Counted from the stretch's first letter, positions 1 to 9,689 are shown. The stretch: 21,401 bases of DNA from Ramicandelaber brevisporus (GCA_025201865.1 MU602979.1:6828-28228), one strand, 5' to 3'. Numbers and translations: made by a program. Notes: a model not told the origin generated them from the sequence alone.

Positions 1-2030
1 GGAGGATGTCCACCGAGGAATGCGTCGCCGTCGTCGTGCTCCGCGGCAGCATGTGCTGTGGTGGATGCAGCCTGTGCAGCCGGGAGATTCGCGCTGCGGT
101 AGAGAGTTGGGCCGAGCTGCTGCATCAGATCCGGACCCTGAGCACCGGTGGGAGACGCCATCATTGTGCGTGGCGGAGCAGGCATGTCCATGCTGACATT
201 GTCTGCCACCAATTCTGCAATCGTCCGGTTGTACATGTCTCGCTCTGGCATCAGCGAGTTGTGATATGTCAGCGTTGGGTTGTTGGCAGGAGCGACGTCA
301 GCTTGTCGGCGTACACCAACTGCTTGGCCGGTTGTCTGTGCACGCGATACTGGTGAAGTGTGCTGTGGCGACGTTTCTTCAGCAATCGATGAGATGCCAA
401 GTCCTCGAGTTGCCTCAATAAGTCCAAGGCCGTTTGACTCTGGCAGAAGAGATGTGGAGAGGAAGCTTACTGTCCCAATATTTGTAGAATCGCTCACAAC
501 TCGGTGTTGTTGCTGTTGATGAGGCTGCGTCTGATACTGTTGATGCTGGAGATGATGAGAAAGAGTTGGACGAGCACCAACATCAGTCATTGGCGATTGC
601 GGTTGGAATCCAGACACCGTCATTCCACGAGTGCGATTACGACGGCCGTTAGTGCTTCCACCAGCCATTGACGGCGACGTTGCATTTTGGCCAACCGTCG
701 GGCTACCGGGATTCTCCAATGCAGAGGCGAGGCCAGAAGTTGGCGAGCGTATTTGGGGACTTACCGCAGTGCCAATAGTAGCTGTGGACGGCTGTGTGGT
801 TGATGCAGGTGAGCCATGACGCTGCTCCTCGTCCATAAAACGGTCAAACTCTCTATAGGCATCTTCCATCTGGCCAATAGTTGGAACCATTAGTGTGATT
901 CTCTTCTCAAGACTCTGCATCTGGTGTGTGCTTTGCAAAGCTCTTTCCTCAAACTCGCGCCGAATGTCTTGAATCTTTCTCTCCATCTCATTCTTTGCAT
1001 TCTGGCGCTCAACGTTATACGTGCGCTTCAGCTCCCACAACAAGCCCGTCTGTGCTTCAACCGCTGTATCACTCGGCTCTTTACCAACTGCAACCTGCAG
1101 AGTTCCATCTCGACTTCCGTCGTTATGACTAGCACTGCTTCCCAGCTGACCACTTGGTGCGGTCACCGAGCTACTGTGGTATGGCTGTAGAGTTGTCTGG
1201 CGTCTTCCAGTGTGTGGGTTGTAGCCCAGTGGAGTCCAAGCAGTGTTTGGAATAAGAATGAATCCTAGCTGTGGCCAAAAATCACCTCGACTGCAAACCG
1301 ACTCAATTGCTGCACGGCCGATTACTGCATTTGCATCAATACATATTTGGCGGGATTTGAATGACTCAAAAACTTCATCAGCCAATGGATATCGTCGAAA
1401 ATCCACGTAGATGGAAGTCAGATTGTGTTTTCCAACATCTGTGGCACAGTTTCGGCAATGACTCACAAACTGAAGTGCGTCTGGATCTTGCTGCTGCTGC
1501 TGCTGCTGTTGTTGTTGTTGATGCTGAGGCATGTGTCGATGCAGAGGCATTATGCTCACAAGCTCTGGCCGGACCTGCAAATACAGCAAATGCAGCAAAT
1601 ATGCATCAAAAGGAAGCGATCAACATGGACAGTAAACAAAAGGACGTCATAGTGTCAGTATATAAAGCAGCGGTGGCGTGATGTTTGAAAATCAAGGAGT
1701 GATGCGGCTGCTCTGAGCTCAAGTATGAATGTCATCTGTGATTGAAGACGAGAGGAGAGTGGGGGAGGTCAGCCATCTAGGTCTGACTAAACATACCGCC
1801 GTGTAAGACTTGACAGTGTACAAGCTGCCCGGCTGAGCAAGTCCGTTGGTGTCGTTAGTCTCGACATCCAAGAGGATGTTAAGGCATTTGCACCCAACGA
1901 GACATCCACTGCCAAACGCAACACTCGTGTCTTTAATTCGAGTGGCGTGGGAGGCAATAATCGAGTCAGCAATATCAGCTGGCCGCTGTGGACTAGATGA
2001 CGTCGCTGTAGAAGCTGCAGAAGTACTCAT
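1..2030 (-). CDS. Hypothetical protein with possible zinc-binding (Yippee/Mis18-like?) N-terminus, polyQ and coiled coil; two exons, 3' end outside window
   Basis: I read this as two exons, 2030-1797 and 1574-1, joined in phase 0; the second stays open to the left edge. That gives 602 residues in the window, with the C-terminus missing. Exon 1 starts with ATG and has a Ser/Ala/Thr-rich beginning, then Cys43, Cys47 and Cys49 (GCLVGCKC). Exon 2 has an 11-Gln run (about residues 97-107) followed by HCRNC (Cys118, Cys121), then a stretch rich in conserved-looking aromatic and charged residues to about 190. A charged heptad-like region at about 255-320 looks like a coiled coil. The remainder is Ser/Pro/Gln-rich and probably disordered. 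Two Cys clusters, the second followed by a VG and a D-x2-RY stretch, recall the Yippee/Mis18 zinc fold, but this is inference from pattern only. The leader at 2031-2100 is CAAC-rich on the coding strand. No family is assigned with certainty. Confidence 0.7.
1575..1796 (-). other. Predicted intron (222 nt) with two competing acceptors
   Basis: The donor GTATGT starts at 1796 and directly follows an in-frame GCG codon. The acceptor TTTGCAG ends at 1575 and restores an open frame of 524 codons to the left edge. A TACTGAC branch-like heptamer lies at 1660-1654. A second, proximal acceptor (ending at 1736, giving a 61-nt intron) has a CTGAC and a C/T tract ahead of CACAG, but using it leads to a stop 26 codons later with no GT in between. 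I therefore favour the distal site for the full-length product. Confidence 0.6.
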
Positions 2031-2658
2031 AGCGCTCGCTGTAATAACGTCTCTCGTATGCCGTTGCTACTGCCGCTGTTGCTACCGTTGTTGTTCTTTT
2101 TTGGTAGTGTAAGTGGGCTTTTACGAAGATGAGGCTATGGTCAAGAGGTAGAGGTGAGGCTGGTCAATCGATCGTGTAAAGCTGGCGGATGCTGCAGAGA
2201 GAGTGAAGTGAGATCTTGCGAGGATAACACCGCGGCGTCGAGCTCCAAGCAGACCAAGAGCAGTGTCAGGCAGAGCAACTCAGAGCAGAGCAAGGCAAAG
2301 CAGGACAAGGCGAGACGTGGGCTAGGCAAGGCACAGCGAGACCAACTGACAGATTTGGATAGTGTGTGCGTGCGTGTGTGCTTCGAAATTGTTTCTTTTC
2401 TTTTCTGGTTCTTTCGTTGGAGATGCACGAGAATCTGCCAGCCTGTTCCAGAAGTCGATCGACTTGATCTGCCAACAGCCTCCCCCCACTTCTTTGATCT
2501 ACAACTTCTTTCAGTCACAACAGCTGCTTGTCTTTCCAAGTCATACATACGCATAAACATTCACATAAACATTCGCACCATTCCTCTTTTCTTCCAACAG
2601 TAGCAACAACAAAAACAACGACAACAACAACAACAACAACTTCGATTACAGAGCACAA
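2031..2658. promoter_or_regulatory. Divergent promoter region between the left-edge gene and FES1
   Basis: No convincing gene lies here; the overlapping ORFs on both strands are low-complexity. The 2250-2340 part is built of AGC/AAGGC-like purine-rich words. On the FES1 side there is a two-unit heat-shock-element-like TTCCAGAA at 2446-2453 with another GAA at 2431, in the same 5-bp register. A 12-bp direct repeat (CATAAACATTCR, 2552-2575) contains two ATAAACA forkhead-like words. The last 38 bases of the FES1 leader are CAA-rich. No TATA box is obvious. Confidence 0.5.
2603..2640 (+). repeat. CAA-rich leader tract before FES1
   Basis: A run of CAA/CAAC triplets ends 18 bases before the FES1 ATG. 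Such unstructured leaders are common before well-translated fungal genes. A similar tract precedes the protease gene at 16786-16832. Confidence 0.7.
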
Positions 2659-3660
2659 ATGTCGCGACCACCAACAATCCCCAGTCAGCTTCTTCACCTG
2701 AGCACTCTGCTGTCATCTACTCAGAGCGAGGATGCACCCGCCAGCAATGAGCCGCGTCCAGAGCCACGCAAACTCGATCCTGAGATCATTGACATGATTC
2801 TCGGAAAGCCAGTTGCCGTCCAAATGAAGGAACTCATGTCGACAATCGAAGATGTCAGTGTTGGTTACGATGACCGCATCAACGCATTGGATGAGCTAGA
2901 GATGCATATTGAGCAGATTGACAATGCCGTTGATTTACAGCCACTCGGCTTGTGGCCACGGCTGCTGCGAGTGCTGGATGCTGGGGCTGAGATTCACGCC
3001 AAGGCCAGCAGTGACGAGGCGTATGAAGTGCGCAAGTATGCTGCATGGATCTGCGGAACTGCCGTACAAAACAACCCAGTGGCCCAGGAATACCTGCTGA
3101 AGCATGACGGTCTCGCAAAGATGGTTGCCATTATTGACGAGTACAGAATTGTTCCGGATGCATCTGACATGTGCTTGAAGGCGTTATACTGTGTCAGTGC
3201 TATGCTGCGCCACTTCTCACCCGGCCTCACTGCATTCTCGGAGAAGCTCGACGGATGGAATGTGCTGACTCGCTATGTACAAGCAGTAACTGAGAATGGC
3301 AGTAGTGGCGCTGCGGCTGGTAAGATTGCATTCTTGGTCCAAACTTTGCTGAGACAGGAAATGCAGAGTGATCAGCAACTGGTCGTTAAGGGTATTACTC
3401 ATGACAGCGAGCTTCTCGGTTCGTTGATTACCGTCGCAAGTCAAGCTGTGCCAAGCGCTCGCAGCGAGCCAATGCACGCCGACTTGATTGAAAAGACGCT
3501 GATGCTGCTGGCTGTTCTTCCCGAAGATGTCACCTTGCCAGCAAACATCAAGGATTCCGCCAAAACATTTGTTTCTGCCATTCCAAATGACTTGCGTAAA
3601 GATGAGATTGTTCAGCTTGAGACTGCCGAGTGGAGTCGCATCCAAAAGCTCATCAAGTAA
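2659..3660 (+). CDS. FES1: Fes1/HspBP1-type Hsp70 nucleotide exchange factor
   Basis: The 333-residue intronless protein resembles Fes1 along its length. It has a short hydrophobic N-terminal helix, then DPEIIDMILGKP (matching the family's DP-x-LL-x-x-LFG-like segment), a KELMSTIE stretch, and the Fes1-domain core DDRINALDELEMHIEQIDNA followed by LGLWPRLL. Armadillo-like helices follow to about residue 300, including YAAWICGTAVQNNP, which matches the highly conserved GTAVQNN motif. Fes1 proteins bind the nucleotide-binding domain of cytosolic Hsp70 and promote ADP release, supporting refolding and degradation of misfolded proteins. Yeast Fes1 is about 290 residues, so this one is slightly long, mainly at the N-terminus and in mid-protein insertions. 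The start is the first ATG after an AUG-free leader. A heat-shock-like element upstream would suit its role. Confidence 0.9.
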   Translation: MSRPPTIPSQLLHLSTLLSSTQSEDAPASNEPRPEPRKLDPEIIDMILGKPVAVQMKELMSTIEDVSVGYDDRINALDELEMHIEQIDNAVDLQPLGLWPRLLRVLDAGAEIHAKASSDEAYEVRKYAAWICGTAVQNNPVAQEYLLKHDGLAKMVAIIDEYRIVPDASDMCLKALYCVSAMLRHFSPGLTAFSEKLDGWNVLTRYVQAVTENGSSGAAAGKIAFLVQTLLRQEMQSDQQLVVKGITHDSELLGSLITVASQAVPSARSEPMHADLIEKTLMLLAVLPEDVTLPANIKDSAKTFVSAIPNDLRKDEIVQLETAEWSRIQKLIK

Positions 3661-3664
3661 TAAA
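3659..3664 (+). terminator. AATAAA overlapping the FES1 stop codon; second copy at 3801-3806
   Basis: AATAAA occurs at 3659-3664, overlapping the TAA stop, and again at 3801-3806 after an AT-rich stretch. The second is the better-placed poly(A) signal. Between them lies a perfect 7-bp inverted repeat TGTAATG-A-CATTACA at 3731-3745. The 222-bp space is shared with the 3' end of the convergent membrane-protein gene. Confidence 0.4.
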
Positions 3665-3882
3665 CGTCCACACATAATTTAACAATTTAACAGTTTACTT
3701 ATATTAACTTCAAAGTAATGTAATGTAATGTGTAATGACATTACATGACGTCTAGGTATAAACTCAGTTCTGTTTTAGACACAAAAGATATATATTTTTT
3801 AATAAACAACATCCAGTTGAGAACAAATGTAATAATAACAAAGAAGTAAATGATGATAACAATTGTATTGTGTTTTTATCGC

Positions 3883-6800
3883 TTAGAACCACAGTGGTTG
3901 AGTTGTGTAATGCTGACGATTTTGTTGATTGTGGTGATATTGCTGTTGTTGTTGATGTTGTTGTTGAGTTTGCATATGTTGGAAGTTGGCAATCGCATTG
4001 TGAAACACTGCACTGACTACTCTTGCTCGTTCGTTATCCTTGATGCTTTCTTCATTGTTGCTGCCGTAGTCACTATCACTTGGTTCTGGTAACCTCCGTG
4101 GCTGCTGCTGCTGCTGTTGTTGTTGATCGTGTAATTCCATCATGCGCATTTGTCGTCTGTGGCTGAGGACGCCGGCCTGCTGTGCAATCATCTCTTTGAA
4201 GGACGTCACCGACTCCACACTAACATCTGACAACTGCGTATCCGGCTGTGTATCCAACTGATGTGCATCCTTGTTTGCATCAGTAGACTCTTTGATGGCA
4301 ATGCCACTATCTTCATTCTCATCCGACACATCTTGGCGCTGATCGTCATCTGGACCATTGCCATTGCCACTGCCACTGCCACTGCCACTGCCACTGCCAC
4401 TGCCACTGGAATTGTCAAACGAGAGCTCATTGAGATGCTTGAGCTTTGCAGCAGTGTGTAAGAACGCAACAGATTCACACTTGGCGAGTCTCTTCTTGCT
4501 ACGATGCTGGCTAATGTCACCATCGCTAGTGTTCATGTCATCCCATCCATTGGTTGCCTTCTCATCGCCAGAACCACTCAGTGAGCCAATCTGTGGCATT
4601 GAGGCTCTCCGATACACACTGTAGACACTACGGTTGCTCCGGACACTATCGTTGCGCTTAAGACCAGCTGAGCCAAGTGAGTTGAGAATAGCAGTCATGT
4701 TTGTTGTCAAGTTCACGCCACAGCGACTCTGTTGATCCTTTGACGGCGGTGGCTGCTGTGGCTGCTCAGTGGACGGTGTGCTCGAAGCATCGGCTGTCAC
4801 TGTTGATGCCACTGGATGTGTCATTGACTGTCTCGGCTCAACGACAACAATCGAGTCGTCAATGATAACAGAATCGCCTTCTCGAATATCATTACTGCTG
4901 CCTCCACCATTTGAATCAACGCTGCCGGACACTGACGCGACAGTTGAGGTGACTGTAGATGTGATGTCATGCAACGCGGTAACCACCGACTCTGATCTCG
5001 ACCTCCGTGCAGCAACGCCAATTAGATGCTGGATCTTCCTTCTCGCTGGTGGAACTGGCTTCAGCACAGGAGGCGGAGGGAGTGGAATCGGAGGACCACT
5101 GGCGATACTCTGCTGCATGATCTTTTGCAATTCTTCCAACTGTTGCTTATAATTGGCTTCATTTGATGTAGCACCAGCTGCAGCACTCATTAGTAGATTC
5201 TCCAATACTTGTCTCTTTGTTGAATCACTTCTGCGCGCCATACTCTCAACACACAGTCCCTCCAGTGCATAGAATGCTTTGGCACGGTCGCTTTCAACCA
5301 ATCCAGGTGGGCCAAATGACAATTCACTGACTGGAACTGTGCTTTTAAGAGCCTGAGCGCCTTCATCACGTGTACATGCTGCGCTATGTCGCTCGAATCT
5401 GGGATAGTCTACAATCGATAAATGGCGATCATAATATTGATTGTGATTGTAACTGTGATTGTGACTATGAGTATCAGACACTATTGAGGAGTCCACAGTG
5501 TGGTAGGCTGATGATGAGGTAGATACACTGCTGCCTGTATGCTCACATACTGAATCTCTACTGCTACTGAATCCAGAGATTGATGACTGCGGACGAGGTT
5601 TCTTTGCAGTTAATGAGGTAGTTTTACTACCATTATCACTGATCTCACTGTTTTTAGTAGTAGTGTTGATGGAAGTAGTAGTAGTAACAGTAGTAGTAAC
5701 AGTAGTATCATCATTCTGTTTGAGATTTGATTTAAGCTTTGGGAGTATTGCGGGCAATCTTCCACTAAAGTTTCCAGTTCTCATATAAGTGTTAAACTGA
5801 TCAACTGCATCTCGAGTGTTCTCAGATGATGCTCTGGACACTAAATTAGTCACACTACTCTCAGCTGCAGAGATTGGTACAGGTGCTGGCACTGCAGTTA
5901 GAGCTGGAGTTGGTTTAACTGTTGCTGATTGTGATGTTGGTGCAATGCTGCGAACTTCAGGACGAGCAGCAGAGGCTGTCTTTGCATCATCTGTGGCAAT
6001 AATTACACTGTGAATTATACTCTCTGCACCGGTTGGTGGGAGATGAGTGCTCAAGTCAGAACGGTCCCAGCTAGATTCATTGTGGACATTACTGGATGCA
6101 ATTGTTACTGCATCGATGGCAGCGGTAGATGTGACATTGACCATGTTGAGCGGAGATGCTGGTTCAGAATCAGTTGGTTGTGGATGCATGTGTGGAGGAG
6201 GAGAAGATACCTCTGGGATTGCTGGAAGTGGTTTATTTACATTCTTTACTCTTGTGCTCCATTGTTTACTCCATGTTGATGTTGATAGTGATGCTGAGGC
6301 TGATGTTGGTGTTGAAGTTGATGAAATAGAACTGATGCTAGAGCTGGAGAGTGATTGTGCAATGGCTGCAGCAAGAGGTGATATGGAAGGCAGATCAGAT
6401 GCGGGCTGAGTTTGTGGTGGAACTTTGAGCATTTCACCACCTGTACTGCTATTGTTACCACTGATTTGACTGTTACCAGTATTACTGCTACTGGTACTAA
6501 TACTATTGGTACGTGTGCTGGTAGAACTACTTCCAACTCTGCTGTTACTTTTTGATCTTAATGTAATCAATCCTTGTTGCTGTTGTTGCTGTTGCTGCTG
6601 TTGACGTAGTTGGAGAGCTTGCTGAAGTTGAACCAATGGAGGCAATTGTGGAACTGGTGGAAGCGCTGCAGACGGCTGCTGCTGCTGCTGATTGTGCTGA
6701 TTCTGTTGGTTCTGTTGTTGATGTGACCGAGATAATGATACACCGTTGAGATCAGGTCGTGGCGGAGGAACTGGCTTCTCGCTGACTGGAGCAAGCAATG

Positions 6801-8952
6801 GTGCAGCAACATTGGTAACAGCGTGCATCGAATCATGGTCATTGTTTGAAGATTGCTGCGATGCACTAAATGGAGCTGAAATGTAAGGTGCAACCAGCTT
6901 TCCGCCCATATAATCATCGCGTCTCAATGCACTTGAAGTGTCTGCATTCTCCACTTTGGATATGGCGTTTCTAATTGATGAGTCGAATTCAATATACACT
7001 GTAACTCGACCTGAGTCTGCGGATGCATGCGAATCAGTGCTTTGCCAACTAGCTGCAGATGCCTTCTCAGTGGGTGAATGTGCAGATGATGCTGTCACTG
7101 GAAGAATGACACTGTCTTCAGATGTGTGGACTTTGCTCTCGACCACTGTCACTGCTTCTGCTTCTGCTTCTGCTACCTCTACTGCTTTTGCTGCTATTGA
7201 TGGTGCTGACACTGTGGACACCAGAGGAGGCTGAGAATCATCTTTAGCATTTGTATCTGTTACTTGGCTAATTGGAGACACTTTGGTAATGAACGATCGA
7301 AGCTCCATGGCCTGTGGAGGTCGCTGTGGTCGAGGCGGCGGAACAGCTGTGGATGAACTTTCTGGAACTGTCACTGTCACTGTAGCTGCACTGGTTTGTC
7401 GCTGGTGATTGTAGTGATACATGCGCTGGGGTTGAAGTTGTAGCTGCGACTGCGGCTGAGACTGGCTTGGACCCATTGGCACAGTAGTTGCACTCGTCTG
7501 TCTAACATGATACGGATGTGGGTGCTGGTTCTTCATTGATAATGCCGCTGCAAAATGTGCGTTTGTTGACACTGCCGTTAGAGTCGATGCAGTTGATGCG
7601 GTAGAAGGTGGTGCAGGTGGTATAGATGACATAGGCAGTAATGGAGCAGCAGGCGAATGAACCTCATAGTAAGAAGTGTAAGCACTGTTTCCAGTCCACG
7701 CTGATGCCAAGATGCCATTGGTATTAACTGATGATTGCCCAATGACGGTGGCAGCAGTGGAGGTAGCAGTGGCAGCAGCAGCAGCAGCAGATGGTCTGCG
7801 AGCATGTGGAGGACGCGGTGGCACGACTGGCGTGGCACTCTGTTGGCTGGTGTTCGACGTGCTGGCAGAAGTTGAAGGCAATGAATCTGCGGTCACATGA
7901 ACGCGGATCTGCTCACGCTGTTCGCGCTGCTCTGAAGTTAACGGGAACACTCCACCTACAGGCAGTCTTCGATGTGCTTGAGGCTGAGCTGGCTGCTGCT
8001 GTTGCTGTTGGTGATGAGCACCTATTGGGATCACTGGTCGTTCATGTCGCAGCAACTGTTGTTGTTGATTCAATTCAGTAAAGTGTTTGTTGACTCCAGT
8101 TGTTGAAGTCGGTGATAGCGACGATAGCGACGATGATGAGGCTGGTTGTGGCTGCAATTGTGCCTGCGTATAATGACCATGCTGTTGCTGCTGCTGCTGT
8201 TGCTGCTGTCTCTGATGATGAATGTAATGGCCTTGCTGAAGAGAATGTTTTTCTGGAGTCTTGTAGTATATGCTCTGTGCATCTGAACCATAAAAGTCAG
8301 GTGGATGGCTGGATACTCTCTTCTGATAGTTCATTCCAGTTCCAACTCCTGCACCTGCACCTGCACCTGCGCCGGCAGCTGTTGCTGTTCCTGCTATTGC
8401 TGGTTGTGGTACTGCTGCTGATTTGTTTGGTGATGAGAAACTGGGCTTTGGATTGCTGCCATTTGATACAAATGTAATGTATTCCTTCTGCTGTTGCTGC
8501 TTCTGCTGTTGCTGCTGCTTCTTCTTTCTTCTCCAGAAACAGAGCAACAAGAGAATGAGTATAATCAACAACAAAACACCACCAACAATAGAACCAATGA
8601 TGATATATTTGGTAGTGCCTGTTATGCCACCACCACTGCCGCCGGTGTTGTTGTTGCTGTTATTGGGTGATGCTGAAATAGACGGCGATAAAGTCGGAGA
8701 GGATGTGGGAAGCGTGGCACTCACACTTGTTTTTGGTGAAGTCGATGGCTGTGCAGACAGAGCTGCGGAACTGTCAGTAGTTGGAGCAGGAGTAGCGCTT
8801 GGAGATGTCTGTGAGCCAGTAGAATCTGAAGGATCCATCGTGACAGTCTGAGTGTGCGTTGTTGTTGTGATCAATGTCGCTGTAACGACATCGTCCTCTG
8901 TTGCTGCTAGTCTCATATTACTGCTGTTGTGGATACCGTCTGTTGCTGACAT
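3883..8952 (-). CDS. Large single-pass membrane protein with Ser/Thr-rich ectodomain and Gln/Pro/Ser-rich cytoplasmic tail
   Basis: A single 1689-residue frame. Residues 1-115 are Ser/Thr/Pro/Asn-rich and suited to O-glycosylation. Residues 116-140 are a hydrophobic segment (IIIGSIVGGVLLLI...) followed at once by RRKKK, so the tail should be cytoplasmic. The tail (about 1550 residues) is low-complexity with many polyQ runs, a Gly-Ser hexamer repeat (about residues 1515-1532), and proline motifs such as PVPPPRP, AVPPPRP and PPRPPHARR that fit SH3-ligand consensus. Residues about 1186-1328 look least repetitive and may be a conserved element. The layout resembles fungal Mid2/WSC/Skg6-type surface sensors and polarity proteins, but I see no defining domain. 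There is no N-terminal signal peptide; either it is a type III (N-out) protein or an upstream coding exon is missed. The start is the first AUG after 9191. Confidence 0.75.
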   Translation of the reverse strand: MSATDGIHNSSNMRLAATEDDVVTATLITTTTHTQTVTMDPSDSTGSQTSPSATPAPTTDSSAALSAQPSTSPKTSVSATLPTSSPTLSPSISASPNNSNNNTGGSGGGITGTTKYIIIGSIVGGVLLLIILILLLLCFWRRKKKQQQQQKQQQQKEYITFVSNGSNPKPSFSSPNKSAAVPQPAIAGTATAAGAGAGAGAGVGTGMNYQKRVSSHPPDFYGSDAQSIYYKTPEKHSLQQGHYIHHQRQQQQQQQQQHGHYTQAQLQPQPASSSSLSSLSPTSTTGVNKHFTELNQQQQLLRHERPVIPIGAHHQQQQQQPAQPQAHRRLPVGGVFPLTSEQREQREQIRVHVTADSLPSTSASTSNTSQQSATPVVPPRPPHARRPSAAAAAATATSTAATVIGQSSVNTNGILASAWTGNSAYTSYYEVHSPAAPLLPMSSIPPAPPSTASTASTLTAVSTNAHFAAALSMKNQHPHPYHVRQTSATTVPMGPSQSQPQSQLQLQPQRMYHYNHQRQTSAATVTVTVPESSSTAVPPPRPQRPPQAMELRSFITKVSPISQVTDTNAKDDSQPPLVSTVSAPSIAAKAVEVAEAEAEAVTVVESKVHTSEDSVILPVTASSAHSPTEKASAASWQSTDSHASADSGRVTVYIEFDSSIRNAISKVENADTSSALRRDDYMGGKLVAPYISAPFSASQQSSNNDHDSMHAVTNVAAPLLAPVSEKPVPPPRPDLNGVSLSRSHQQQNQQNQHNQQQQQPSAALPPVPQLPPLVQLQQALQLRQQQQQQQQQQGLITLRSKSNSRVGSSSTSTRTNSISTSSSNTGNSQISGNNSSTGGEMLKVPPQTQPASDLPSISPLAAAIAQSLSSSSISSISSTSTPTSASASLSTSTWSKQWSTRVKNVNKPLPAIPEVSSPPPHMHPQPTDSEPASPLNMVNVTSTAAIDAVTIASSNVHNESSWDRSDLSTHLPPTGAESIIHSVIIATDDAKTASAARPEVRSIAPTSQSATVKPTPALTAVPAPVPISAAESSVTNLVSRASSENTRDAVDQFNTYMRTGNFSGRLPAILPKLKSNLKQNDDTTVTTTVTTTTSINTTTKNSEISDNGSKTTSLTAKKPRPQSSISGFSSSRDSVCEHTGSSVSTSSSAYHTVDSSIVSDTHSHNHSYNHNQYYDRHLSIVDYPRFERHSAACTRDEGAQALKSTVPVSELSFGPPGLVESDRAKAFYALEGLCVESMARRSDSTKRQVLENLLMSAAAGATSNEANYKQQLEELQKIMQQSIASGPPIPLPPPPVLKPVPPARRKIQHLIGVAARRSRSESVVTALHDITSTVTSTVASVSGSVDSNGGGSSNDIREGDSVIIDDSIVVVEPRQSMTHPVASTVTADASSTPSTEQPQQPPPSKDQQSRCGVNLTTNMTAILNSLGSAGLKRNDSVRSNRSVYSVYRRASMPQIGSLSGSGDEKATNGWDDMNTSDGDISQHRSKKRLAKCESVAFLHTAAKLKHLNELSFDNSSGSGSGSGSGSGSGNGNGPDDDQRQDVSDENEDSGIAIKESTDANKDAHQLDTQPDTQLSDVSVESVTSFKEMIAQQAGVLSHRRQMRMMELHDQQQQQQQQPRRLPEPSDSDYGSNNEESIKDNERARVVSAVFHNAIANFQHMQTQQQHQQQQQYHHNQQNRQHYTTQPLWF
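4355..4408 (-). repeat. Hexanucleotide repeat (CCAYTG x9) encoding Gly-Ser/Gly-Asn
   Basis: Nine tandem hexamers, two CCATTG then seven CCACTG on the plus strand, encode a Gly-Ser/Gly-Asn linker in the membrane-protein tail just before an acidic DDDQ stretch. The unit is a multiple of three, so copy-number changes would keep the frame. Confidence 0.9.
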
Positions 8953-9191
8953 TGCTGTGGAGTCTGTATGTGAAAGATAGTATTGATTGGGAACTTAAAA
9001 AGGAGTCGATTTCTGTTGCTGTATGGTTGTTTTTCGATGATGACACGATGTGATATGAGTAGCAAGAGTGAACAGCAACAACAATAACAACGACAGCAGT
9101 AAAGGGTGGAGCGCTGTAGTAGTGGCAGTAGCAGTAGTACTAGTAGTGATAGCGGTTGCAGTAGTAGAGTCAGAAAGAGAGGTATGGAACA

Positions 9192-9689
9192 CTGAAAAGA
9201 AAAGAAAAGAAAAGAAACCAACAATGCACAATAACGGTCTCTCTTCCCCCAATTAAGGTGCAAAGAGAAATTAGAAAGAGCTTCCTCCCAAAAGAAAAGA
9301 AAAAAGAGAAAAGAGAAAATAACTGGATAATCAATGGGAGGAATGCAGAAAATGGTGAGATGCGTCTCTATTTTCTATTCCAGAGAGGGATAGAGAGAGT
9401 GGGAGAAATGGAGAAATGGAGGTGTGCGTATGCACAGCAGTCGACTGGGAGGCAATTAAGAGTGGGAGGAGAAAGTATGAGTTAAGAATAGAATATAAGG
9501 AACGAGTGTGTGCACGCACAATGCCTTGAAGAATGGGGAAAACAAAAGAAGAAGTATGATATCTGGAAGAAGAATGCCTAATGCTGTGTTGACTGTGAGT
9601 GTGCTTGTGAATGTGTGTGTGTCGGGCTGTGAAGATTGCCGTCTGGAGAAATGAGATGAATGTTTGGATATCAAAAAGAATTCACTGAC
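9192..9689 (-). other. Possible intron in the 5' leader of the membrane-protein gene
   Basis: The acceptor side is strong: four CTTTT-like units then CAG on the minus strand at 9192. The donor side (AAG/GTCAGT at 9689) is non-consensus at +3. After the acceptor no AUG occurs until the annotated start at 8952. This pairing is tentative. Confidence 0.25.

Noticed and set aside
759-764. GTAAGT donor-like word inside exon 2 of the left-edge gene (minus strand)
   Set aside because: The reading frame continues without a stop on both sides with consistent composition, so no intron is needed.
2154-2603. 149-codon plus and 139-codon minus frames upstream of FES1
   Set aside because: Both are low-complexity, overlap each other and lie in the divergent promoter and leader.
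8995-9263. Hydrophobic minus-strand frames that look like signal peptides upstream of the membrane-protein gene
   Set aside because: They start with TTG, run through a polypyrimidine tract, and no consensus donor could join them in frame to the main ORF.
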